Positions 1 through 8,894 of a stretch of 64,000 bases of DNA are shown piece by piece; position 1 is the first letter of the stretch, and the number at the start of each line of letters is the position of its first letter. The DNA is taken from assembly GCA_022113835.1 (NCBI GenBank), contig JAILWY010000019.1, positions 7,278,001-7,342,000 on the forward strand. The letters are read 5' to 3'. Under the pieces are notes generated by a model that saw only the letters and a program-made list of their open reading frames with translations, searched no databases and was not told the DNA's origin. The DNA is from Atopsyche davidsoni. Taxonomy: Eukaryota > Arthropoda > Insecta > Trichoptera > Hydrobiosidae. A program made the translations under genes and the position numbers.

Positions 1-469
1 GTTTACTTGCATGCTCGTACCATTCTAGTTAACCTTTTGCATAAGACCTTGAAGCTTGATCACAAGTAGACTCGTTTCGCATCTGTGGAAGTACGAATTA
101 TGAAGCCTTCCCCGTTTTTTTATACACCAGTAGACATCGAGCGTTTGTAGAAAAAAGTAACGCGTTACTTATTCTTTTACGCCTCAAGGCCGTATGCCAA
201 ATGCAGTATCGTTGAATAATCTTCGTTTAAAAAATCTGTTTATTGAATAGAGACCCACACGTTGTTGATTTCATTTAACTAGCTGAGATTGTTAAGTACA
301 CACAAGTCGGTTATTAAATGTAGTAATTTTCACCCAATCCCTAAAAAATAGAACTCTAAGCCCTTCCTATGAACGTCCCGAGGAGCTATCGTATCTTACA
401 CTAATAAGATATTTTAATAAATAATTCCCACAAACAGACTGGTACTAAAATACGTATAATATGAGCATA
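1..469. other. AT-rich sequence without a recognised gene
   Basis: I see no open frame of note, no splice-bounded exon and no recognisable element. It probably belongs to the intron that separates the missing first exon(s) of the Fer2-like gene from the exon at 1952. Confidence 0.5.
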
Positions 470-828
470 ATTGCAAATATCAATGATTAAAAATAGTAAA
501 GATATCCATATTGTAAGCACAGTTGTCTATATTTATTGTTTTATTTAGTAAAAATACACAATTCATTTACATTCACTCACAAGTAAATATTGCTGTAAAT
601 AGTGAAAACACCTATATTCAAAGCATTATTATGTGTAAAAATTGTTGTAAATAGTAAATAGTAGGAGTACATTCACAAGTAAACGTTGTTTTCAATACTG
701 ATAATACATATAGTAGAAGTACACTTGAAAATAGCAAATGTTGCTCATCTATTTGCTCTAGCAAATACTAAGAGTATGAGCTCACTTGCAGCTAAATACT
801 GTTAATGGTGCTATAATAGAAGTACACA
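470..828. repeat. Degenerate tandem repeat, split by a mariner
   Basis: Variants of a roughly 70-80 bp unit recur, marked by words such as CACAAGTAAA, AATAGTGAAAA, CTATATT and AGTACAC. The same words reappear at about 1865-1945, on the other side of the mariner remnant, so the transposon seems to have landed inside this array. Unit borders are approximate. Confidence 0.5.
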
Positions 829-1776
829 TTCTATTGGGTGGTTCGGAGAGTAACTTCGTTTTTTTGGAAGAAAATCAAAGGCGATTTCTTATAGTGAATA
901 AATATTTTATCAAATTGTATATTGTCCATTCTGGTCCAATACCTTTTGCAATCTTTCTAGCAGTAGCATGATTCTACGTTCATAAAAATTTTAATATTTG
1001 CTAGCATAAAACCGATACAGGTGATTATTGACCTTTTCATTTGAAGTAAAGGTTTTACCGTCTAAAAAAATTGTTGATACCGGAACAAATAGTAATCAGA
1101 AGGTGCCAGATCTGGAGAATATGGTGGATGTGGTGGATGAGGCAGTATATCCCATTCAAGCTATAAAAGCTTTTGGCGAGCTACCAAACTTGAATGAGGT
1201 CTCGCATTATTTTGGTGGAACACAACACCTTTTCTATTGATCAATTCTGGCCTTTTCTGTACATTTTAGAATTGTAGAAGAAAGTCCGGTATAAGCGGAC
1301 CTCTGCTTTGAGCCGGTTCACCTTTTATGCTGATCTCTTGCGTTTAACATTATAGTAGACAACCCATTCCTCGTCCTCAGTGATGATGCGCTTCAAAAAT
1401 TGGTCATTTTCTCGACATTTGAGAAGAAAATCAAAAACGTAAACGCGACGGCACAGTTTTTTTCCGTCAGAGATCACGACCACGAAAGTGTTGAATTCGA
1501 TAAATTCAATCTCTCAGCGATCTTAAGATTTGTTATTTATTCGCCAGTTTGCATTATATAGTGCCTTTATTATGTCTTCATCAGCTTCGACTGACCTCCC
1601 AGAAGGAATTTTGCAAACCAGTTTCGGCACTGGCGTTCTGTCAATACATCTTCTCCATACATATCGGATAATTTTTTTCTTACTTGTCCAGCATTTTGAC
1701 CTTTTTAATAGTAAAATATGTCGTAAATGCTGTTTTTGCTATACATATTTGAAAGTGCGCCAACCAAAAACTACTG
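829..1776 (-). mobile_element. Decayed mariner-family DNA transposon
   Basis: Read on the minus strand, broken frames resemble mariner transposase in the right order: an N-terminal helix-turn-helix part (KGQNAGQVRKKL, YGEDVLTERQCRNWF) near 1710-1580, the first catalytic region (ITEDEEWVVYYN) near 1370, the second (VVFHQNNARPHS) near 1210, and the third (PPYSPDLAPSDYYLF) near 1120, then the tail (LQKVLDQNGQY). Several stops and frameshifts kill it. Imperfect terminal repeats are visible at about 829 (TTGGGTGGTTCGGAGAG) and, inverted, at about 1776 (TTTGGTTGGCGCACTTTC). The second catalytic motif reads N where D is expected, another sign of decay. Confidence 0.8.
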
Positions 1777-1951
1777 CGTAGAATCAATCGAATTTCTTCA
1801 CAAGCAAGCCTTGGTATATCAGCTATCAAAACGGTTGAGAAAAAACGAAATTACATTCCGAACAACGTTATAGTAACAATTGTTTGTTAATAGTGAAAAT
1901 ATCTATATTGGGAGCACACTTGCAAGTAACAGTTGACTTTTGTGTTTTTAG

Positions 1952-4207
1952 CAGTATAAACTCGGCCTTCGATGAACTGAGGATTCACGTCCCGACGTTT
2001 CCCTACGAAAAGCGTCTCAGTAAGATCGACACTCTGCGGCTCGCCATCGCCTACATCGCGCTGCTGAGGGAGGTGAGACTTCTCGGCCCTGTCCGTTTGA
2101 TTCACCTTTAAGACACCATCCATGCAGTAGTCATAGTCACCTGCTCAACTATCGGGAGATATCCGTTTTATTCCACAAGACACCCAGACTAAGAGTAATC
2201 CAACCGCACCGCTCGGCGAGAGTAGAAGACCTGAAGGCAAGCGTCAGAATTATTTCAGGGTTATTTTTCAAGTGTGTCAGATGATTTTTTTTCCTGTTGG
2301 TTTGTTTATAGATACATCTATAAAATAATATTATGTACAGCCTAAATAAGGAGCATTACAAGCTAAACCTGTCTATCCTCAATATCTGAATCTACTTCTT
2401 TACAAAAAGCAAATGCCATAACCATGACCTATTCAAAACCTGGTAAATAATACGGCATTATTGATTCTCCCACTTTCACAAAATAAAATAAAAAGTGTGG
2501 ATTTCTTACTTCAGCGACGATAAAAGGAAAGAAAATTACATAATGTTTTAAGGGTGTTTATTTCGGTTCATTAAGTCGTTTTAAATAAATTTTTGTAGGT
2601 TTTGGACGCCGACTACGACCCTCTAACTTACGTGGAAAAATGTCTGAGGGGAGAAATTAAACCTGAAAGAGCTCACTGGAATACGAGTGGTAAGAAAACT
2701 ATTATCTAAAATTATACACCCAGTAAATAATATTCTTTGTGTTTCTCTGCGAAATTTGTTTATTATTTTTATTGATTTTGATTTACACTTTGCACAAGTT
2801 ACTTTTATTATTGCAACAGTATTTCAGAGGGTTGCGAAGTTGTACTTTTGATTCTCTCTATTATAAAAATATAATAATATAATATAATAATATAATAATA
2901 TATAATAATATTATATTATATATAATATATAATATTATATAAGCCGCGTGTCTAAAAAGACACTTTATTTTAAAAAAATGGTTTTAAGAATATTTTTGTC
3001 GTGTGATAAGTTATATTTGTTTTACAGCTTGATATTTTGTAGCAAATGGTTTTTAAGTTTATTATTACTATGCCCAAAGGTTTCGTTGCGCGGCTTGTAT
3101 TTTTTACAATGACAGTCTTAAATCTATATTTATCTAATCTATGTTTGTCTCGCGCCTTGCATTTTTTTAAAGAAAATAAGATCCGTTTTTATGAATTTAT
3201 TAAATACAGTTTCAATTGGTTTGGGCTGCATTTGAGTTCAATTGGATATCTTTGTACACTTGTGCAAAAGGAGAACTGATACTCCTGATGTATTTTTGAT
3301 ACTCCTGCTACAGAAGGAGTATCAGATCTAAATGCACGAGCTGTGTAAGAAAAGGATTATATAATAATGCTATTGGGCAGCAGCAATATGCGGTGTACCC
3401 ACTACACTATTCTCCCTAAGAAATCTATGAAAACTGGCTCATCATAAGTATATGGTCAGTGAGATGCTCGCCAGCCTCCTCTGAGGAGAAGCACCCGAAA
3501 AATAAATTGTACTTGTTTCGCCGATAGTAATGTTGAGGTCACCAATTTCGCCGAAGTATTATGATGGGATGTCGTTGATGTGATGTTGTGGTTGCAGGAT
3601 TGATGTATGGTTGGAAATCAGAAGGCTGGCGAAATATTTGCGTATTCGTAGTTTATTCAGTATAACTACACTGGGTAGAAATGTACGTGGTTACTGCTTC
3701 GATGCCGCGAGGTCTCTCTCGAGAGGCGCGGGGAAGCCTCTTATATAGGGTCCCGCTGCATTTGTGGATAGCGTAAACAGGAAGAATCCCACGTATCGGG
3801 GGGTGTCTCATTGAGAGAACATCTCGCCTGAAATACGATCGCCTTTTGACTGACCGCTAATTTCTATGGGTTTATGTAATCTTTTAATGTGCCGTCTAAT
3901 AAAATATCTAATGGATTATGGGTCGAATGTCACATTCCAACAAGCCGTAAGACACGTGTTCCGATGTAGGTACTAACCCCTACACTTGTATCGCTTATCG
4001 TTCCTGCCGTTTCCTGAATACGCGATATTCGATAGTTTTAATATTTGTAAATGATGACAACTTAGACAGCATTTTTTTGTGTTTGCAGATCTAACTGCCA
4101 GGCTATCTTGGATCAACTGGGAAAACCTCGGAGTGAACCCGAACCGGAGGAGCGTCCTCACCACGCTGGCCCTCTCGGCGGACTCAATGCACGTAGGCCA
4201 CCACTAA
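1952..4207 (+). CDS. Fer2: Fer2-like bHLH transcription factor, last three exons
   Basis: Three exons join in phase: 1952-2072, 2599-2689 and 4089-4207 (stop TAA 4205-4207). All have AG acceptors, and the two internal donors are GT. Exon 1952 encodes the end of the bHLH domain: [10 protein letters not shown] for helix 1, the loop with [11 protein letters not shown], and [15 protein letters not shown] for helix 2. The next exon encodes [20 protein letters not shown], and the last [16 protein letters not shown] then a short tail ending HVGHH. The YEKRLSK(I/V)DTLRLAI signature is typical of the Fer/PTF1A group; the C-terminal WINWENLG block lacks the PTF1A signature and fits Fer2 as I remember it. 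Such factors bind E-boxes as dimers in the nucleus and drive neural cell fates. The basic region and start codon are not here, so the gene begins upstream of the window. Fer1 or Fer3 are less likely alternatives. Confidence 0.85.
2868..2942. repeat. TAATA/TATAA-rich microsatellite
   Basis: A run of ATAATAT-type units in the second visible Fer2 intron. The rest of that intron (2690-4088) also holds an LTR remnant; I see no exon in it. Confidence 0.7.
3277..3326. repeat. Small inverted repeat
   Basis: CTGATACTCC is followed by GATACTCCT, an 8-nt loop and AGGAGTATC, so the right arm can pair with either left copy. It lies in intron sequence and no function is implied. Confidence 0.4.
3534..3861 (-). 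mobile_element. 5' LTR and primer site of a CsRn1-type Ty3/gypsy element
   Basis: Minus-strand LTR ending GGCGAAA at 3546, like three other LTRs here (7443, 19060, 37640), with the shared internal block 'cgcaaatatttcgccagcctt' also present near 19010 and a TATATAAGAGG TATA-like box near 3745. One base past the LTR end is TGGTGACCTC, matching 9 of 10 bases of a tRNA-Trp primer binding site, as expected for the CsRn1 clade. That makes this a 5' LTR with a stub of the internal region (toward lower coordinates), not a solo LTR. The outer end is diverged (TTAGCGG rather than TGTAGCGG). Confidence 0.7.
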
Positions 4208-5560
4208 CTCACTCCAGCGCTTTCAGGGCGACCCGGCATTGGCAAGCTTACCTTACCTCGTTACCCAACGATGCCATCGCCCTTGATCCTGCCCAGCAGC
4301 CTACACGCGGGACAACACAAGCGACAACCAACCGAAAAGCGTCCACTTACTTAAAATTATCACTATTATACAAACTGTAAAAAAAAATTTAGGCGCCACA
4401 AGCTACTAATCAGTGGGCCGTGTTGTCCTGTGTGTAGGCTGCTTTTAAATGTAATTCTCTCCTGAAAGTTGGCTTTTATTCTACTTTTGCCATTCAAGTA
4501 TCATAGAAACCATATTCTGTTGGTTTTTTACTTGTAGGATCACTATGATCATCTCACCAATGTTACCCCATTCCGATCTCATTTCGCACATATTCAATAT
4601 ATATGTAGGCACTTTTGCCACGGGAACCAGCGGCAGCATGCATTTAGTTATATTATAATAATTATTATATTATTTAGACAAAAATATAAATAAATATGAA
4701 TACCCTCTTCACCAACTCCTCGAGTTCGCCATTGGATAGAATATTATCTATTCATCTTGATCTTTTTAACGCACCTAAATCTATTTTCACTTATTAAATA
4801 GGACAAAAATAATATGTTTAATGGAATTATAGAACCGATCGAATCCGTTAAACATCGCGTTGTACAAAATATAAATATTGATATATTTTTTACCTTTAAC
4901 CTTTTTACCTCATTATAGCTATCTAATTGACAAAAAAGATAGTACTTATAACACCAACGACAATATTCTGAATGCCTAACGATATTTTTTTGTCGAATTT
5001 AAATTATACTATTAAAATGAATATTAATAAAATTTACAGTAATTGGTTACATCAAATGTAGTTTGCTATTACAAAATAAATGAAAATTTACTTTGGCAAC
5101 GAAATGCACACTTTTATATTAAAAGTTTAATAATATACACAAAAGCTACTTTGTTTTAGTACAGTAACTCATTGACCGGATTAGTGTTTTGGTCCGAGTG
5201 TGAAGAAACCCGCACCAACTCTTTGAATCAATATATCTCAAGGCTAATCCAGACCGAATTTGTTGATAAACACTATTTAAGATTGACAAGTAAATACGGC
5301 TTTGCTTGCACTGTACTAGAAGAAAAACAAAAAAATGCCTTCACTAAGTAGAAGCGGTTTTATTCAATAAATAAAACGACACGGGGGTGTATAAGGCGTA
5401 ACTTTTGATAAGAGTATAAAAAATGCTTAAAATATATTTTAGGGAATGCAATGCTTAGTAGCATGTGTGGACCGCTAAACTAAACTAAACCAGCGTGTAC
5501 ATATAAGTGAGGAAGAGATTTAAGATGGCATAGGGTAAAGTTAACTAAGGCGTTTAGGAG
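4208..5560. other. Fer2 3' flank and AT-rich intergenic DNA
   Basis: This should include the 3' UTR of the Fer2-like gene; AATAAA-like words occur but I cannot choose the cleavage site. I find no second gene. Confidence 0.5.
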
Positions 5561-5566
5561 TTGAAT

Positions 5567-5760
5567 GATATGAGATTAATATTTTAAATAAAATACTTGA
5601 GTTGTTTAGTTTAGGAGTTGATTTTTCTCAGTTTGACAGTGCCAACGCGAAAGGTTGACGAAACCGAATTAACACGTGAAAAAATCACTTAAGTATTTTA
5701 TTGAAAATATTAAAATGCAATTCCAACAAGTCTCTCGGTCAAAAATATTGATATGAGATT
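5567..5760 (+). mobile_element. Penelope-type terminal repeat with a decayed ribozyme-like core
   Basis: Relative of the copies at 8657-8701 and 55165-55209, but in the opposite orientation. The core at 5627-5668 reads CTCAGTTTGACAGTGCCAAC then GCGAAAGGTTGACGAAACCG: a 6-bp stem with one mismatch, and the GGTC just before the cleavage position is replaced. The flanking block TTTTAATATTTT..AATAAAATACTT occurs on both sides, as if parts of two repeats abut. Confidence 0.55.
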
Positions 5761-5821
5761 GTTATAAGCTATATAATAAATTTCACGGAAATCAGCTTTG
5801 CGTTTGTACATGTGTTGAATA

Positions 5822-5954
5822 AACAGTCGGCCGACTGTTCAGGTACAGAGTAAAAATGCAGCATTGCCTTGAACTCCTAAATAGTCGGCCGACTGTTCGC
5901 CCGCAGTGCCCCTGGAGCATTGCATTACAATGACCGAACAGTCCGCCGACTGTT
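5822..5954. repeat. Three 58-bp units, each with an AACAGTCGGCCGACTGTT palindrome
   Basis: The 18-bp palindrome is perfect at 5822-5839, reduced to a perfect 12-bp core (AGTCGGCCGACT) at 5883-5894, and has one mismatch at 5937-5954. Spacing is about 58 bp and the spacers share a GCATTGC word. It stands out by GC content from its AT-rich surroundings. Confidence 0.8.
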
Positions 5955-6364
5955 TTGGCATTGCAAAATTAAATAACTTGTGAACTTTTTTACTCAATTA
6001 ATTTAATCCGCAGGCTTATTAAAATGGTAACCCGGCCTGCATAGATCTAGTCATAGAGATGGAAAAACTACAATTCTCTGGATCGTCATGTTGGATTTCA
6101 CTGTTTGAATGGAGCAAATACAGTATTATTAGTTGATTTGTTTTATTTATTTGTTACTATCCAATGTATCTTCAGTGATTGCATACTATGTATTATGTAT
6201 AATTGTGGATTATTATACAGAATTCGATCTTGTTAACTTTAATAGTAAGTAGTAAAAAATAATATAGGTGTTACTTATAATTATAAAAATAATGACATTA
6301 TAATATTTTATATATTTAATGGTCTTAGTATGCATTGTATTTTGTTAATAAAGGTATTTCAATA

Positions 6365-6820
6365 TTACTCTTGTATATTTGATTGATCGGCAGAAGTTGT
6401 ACTTTGGTTAAGAGAAGTTGCTTCTTGATTGGCAGAAGTTGCCTCTTGGTCGACAGAAGTTGCCTCTTGGTCGACAGAAGTTGCCTTTTGGTCGACAGAA
6501 GTTGCACTTTGGCCGACAGAAGTTGCCTTTTGGTCGACAGAAGTTGCACTATGGCCGACAGAAGTTGCCTTTTGGTCGACTGAAGTTGCACTTTGGCCGA
6601 CAGAAGTTGCCTTTTGGTCGACAGAAGTTGCACTTTGGCCGACAGAAGTTGCCTTTTGGTCGACAGAAGTTGCACTTTGGCCGACAACAGTTTCTTCTCG
6701 CCCGACAGCAGCTGTTGTCGAAAGAGGTTTCTGTGTCTGTGTAAACACTATTATTCTAGGAACGTTCGTAGTAGAAGGGGTAAATCCTGGGAGGGTTATT
6801 CTGAGTTTATCATCCAAAAC
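6365..6820 (-). CDS. Candidate exon of a Thr/Ser/Gln-rich repeat protein
   Basis: Minus-strand frame open from about 6820 (a possible acceptor TTATTATAG lies just upstream on that strand) to a stop near 6365. It encodes about 40 non-repetitive residues (LRITLPGFTPSTTNVPR is part) and then about 15 heptads alternating SVGQSAT and SVDQKAT, degrading to SVDQEAT and SANQEAT at the end. The repeat has a 21-bp period, so every frame without a stop stays open and long plus-strand frames exist too; the non-repetitive N-terminal part favours the minus strand. I see no signal peptide, promoter or partner exon, so this may be only a minisatellite. Confidence 0.35.
   Translation of the reverse strand, partial: VLDDKLRITLPGFTPSTTNVPRIIVFTQTQKPLSTTAAVGREETVVGQSATSVDQKATSVGQSATSVDQKATSVGQSATSVDQKATSVGHSATSVDQKATSVGQSATSVDQKATSVDQEATSVDQEATSANQEATSLNQSTTSADQSNIQE
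6385..6690. repeat. 21-bp minisatellite, 42-bp higher order
   Basis: About 15 copies of a GACAGAAGTTGCNNTTTGGNC unit. Alternate copies differ (GGTC versus GGCC before GACAG), giving a 42-bp super-repeat in the central part. Edge copies are more diverged, as usual for a minisatellite that expands from its middle. Confidence 0.9.
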
Positions 6821-6912
6821 TATAATAAGAACAAAGTTATTAGTTGAACCCCGCACAAAGACAGAAGATCGTAAAATAATAATATCAAATCGTTTTTAAA
6901 TGAATCCTTGTT

Positions 6913-7110
6913 GGTTGGCTTGTGGCTAAGTGGTTATGCCGTTGGCTCCTGATAGAAAATAGTCCGGTGTTCTAGTAGGCTCACGTTTCAGTGAAATATA
7001 CCACCGACGACCTAATATTACGTTTGTTAATTGACATGATCGGGATCCTCGAGACGGACGCAGTAAAGGGTTACATAAACAATGAAACTTACTCGGTCGA
7101 ATGACTGGAC
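6913..7110 (+). mobile_element. Possible tRNA-derived SINE
   Basis: GTGGCTAAGTGGTTATGCCG fits a tRNA A box and GTGTTCTAGTAGGC, about 40 bp on, could be a worn B box. No matching copy was found in the window. Confidence 0.35.
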
Positions 7111-7442
7111 TCAAGTTCTTGAACAAAGGTCTCGATAGTGGAGGGAGGCAGTCCGCTTGTACAGCCGAGGGAGGGGCTTGACTCCAGGATGACCTCGGTT
7201 TGTATGTTTCTGGAAAAAATTTTGGTTAAAAAAGTCAATTTGCACACACACAACTTAATAGAACAAATTCAAGACACGGTGCACAAAGCTTCAAACATTT
7301 AAACAATGCCATTTTAAGTATTTTTTACAAATTAAACTAGTCTATCGCGTATATTTTCAACAAACTCGTTTTCTGTGTTATTCTTTCTACGGTGTGTTGA
7401 CTTTTTGTTCACTTCAAACCTTAAAAAGGATTGCAAAGATAA

Positions 7443-7714
7443 TTTCGCCGTATTATTTGGGTTGTCCTGGTGTAACCGTGATGTGGAGTATTGGCTGCAC
7501 GATTCAGGTGTGGTTTTTGATCAGAATAAGATATTTATTAACAACTTTACAAGATAGAATTTACGCGCGGTTTACACTGGTTAAGTGTCGGAGCCTCTCT
7601 GGTGCGCGAAGCGCTGGGAGGTCTTATATAGTATTTGTAGATAAGTATTGTTACACAGCCAAGTCCGATCTTGCCGATGAATGGTAGCTCGGTGCATGTG
7701 CACCGACCCCTTCA
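7443..7714 (-). mobile_element. Solo LTR of the CsRn1-like family
   Basis: On the minus strand it runs from TGAAGGGGTCGGTGCAC to GGCGAAA (272 bp), closely following the solo LTR at 37329-37640 (shared TGCA-CCAATA-TCCACATCACGGTTA region). The flanks ATAA (7439-7442) and ATAG (7715-7718) look like a 4-bp target duplication with one mismatch. No internal region remains. Confidence 0.75.
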
Positions 7715-7977
7715 ATAGCGAGATTTCAATAGCCAAACTGTTCGTAGCAGTTGGGTAAAGCGATCACAAAAAAAAACTATCGTAATCTTCAGACCGTTGG
7801 GCAATTCATGTTTGTTTAAACATGAAGAACTTAACTTAATTAAACCGACCTGTCGTGGATAGAGACGTAAAGTTTTGAAAGGTACAAGGCATCTCTATTT
7901 TGCCATGCCCAATGGTATTTGATATCAATGAACGACGGACCCGGTGACCGGTGGGGTTGGGTTGAAATGCCACTCAC

Positions 7978-8246
7978 TGGTGCAGCCGGCGCCGGAGCAC
8001 TTGCAGGGGGCGGTGGGTTGCTGCTGGCAGGACTGTCGCCGGGGGCACGGCTGCTGCGGCTGCTGCGGCTGCTGCGGCTGCTGCGGCTGCTGCGGCTGGC
8101 GAGCCCCGGAGTCGGGGCTGGAACACAGCTCCTTCCCAGAAGTCAGCACTTCCAGGCGCCTGGTGAGGTTTTCGTGCTTCTGCAGCTCTTGCCTCAGGAT
8201 CTCGTTACACTCCTGAAGAGTGAGGCTGTCTCGCTCAGTGACTATC
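7978..8246 (-). CDS. Exon with a leucine zipper and Pro-Gln repeat, possibly bZIP
   Basis: Minus-strand exon with donor CACCA|GTGAGT at 7977 and acceptor AG at 8247 (or 8252). It encodes IVTERDSLTLQECNEILRQE and goes on LQKHENLTRRLEVLTSGKEL, then Cys, a Ser/Pro linker, five to six PQQ repeats and a Cys/Gln-rich tail (CPRRQSC, CKCSGAGC). Leucine and isoleucine spacing fits a coiled coil, and the block NEILRQELQK..LTRRLEVLTSGKELC resembles the zipper and closing Cys of BATF/ATF-type bZIP proteins, whose zipper also begins at an intron. The basic region would lie in an upstream exon that I could not find. The plus-strand frame here is a Leu/Arg-rich shadow. Confidence 0.45.
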
Positions 8247-8579
8247 TGCTTCTAGACGATCGTAGAGCAATGGAAATATTTAATTGTAGTGGCGCGCGGT
8301 ATATACAAGCAGTGAGTAAAGAGTAAAATACAAAAGTATAAATGATATAATAAATAATACCTAAGTAATTAAATATAGTCTAGACTGCAGCCGGTTGTTC
8401 AGAGAAAAGGGTATGCTTTAAATACCATGGGTTGACCGCGTCACAAATGAGTCTCGCACAGAATGCACAAAGAAAAAAAAATCTTGACTATGGTAAAATA
8501 GCGTGAGGAAACCTATTTTGGCCATATTTTTAGAAATAGCAAATCTAGCCAACAGCTGATTATTCAGGGAAAAATCCAA

Positions 8580-8701
8580 AGAAGTTTGCATTTGGAGGAG
8601 AAAGTTAATATTTAAATAAATTAACTTGATGGTTTTCCTTATGTTGATTTTTATTTGTGACCGGTTTCGCCAATCATTCACGTTGGCATTATCAAACTGA
8701 G
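8580..8701 (-). mobile_element. Penelope-type repeat with hammerhead-like core
   Basis: On the minus strand, 8701-8657 reads CTCAGTTTGATAATGCCAAC, then GTGAATGATTGGCGAAACCG and GTCAC. A 5-bp GCCAA/TTGGC stem is followed by GAAACCGGTC, as in the copy at 55165-55209. See the findings for the ribozyme argument. Confidence 0.6.
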
Positions 8702-8894
8702 TTAACGTTGATCCGGAATTTGCGCCAATGGCTAGTCACGAGTGCAGCTGACCTAATAAGACCCGACAAGGATTAGAGATATGATCAGTGACATGGTTAA
8801 TAACTTCATCTGAGGATAAACGCTTGAATAAGTAAAGCTACAGCCTTCGCAATGAATATATAAAGTTCTACATTAAAATAAAAAATGATACAAA

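Noticed and set aside
3046..3279. 77-codon plus-strand frame
   Set aside because: It lies inside a Fer2 intron, is biased to Phe/Leu/Ile as expected from AT-rich DNA, and has no splice-site or family support.
4108..4380. 90-codon plus-strand frame
   Set aside because: Shadow of the last Fer2 exon, which is read in another frame and contains the conserved WINWENLG block.
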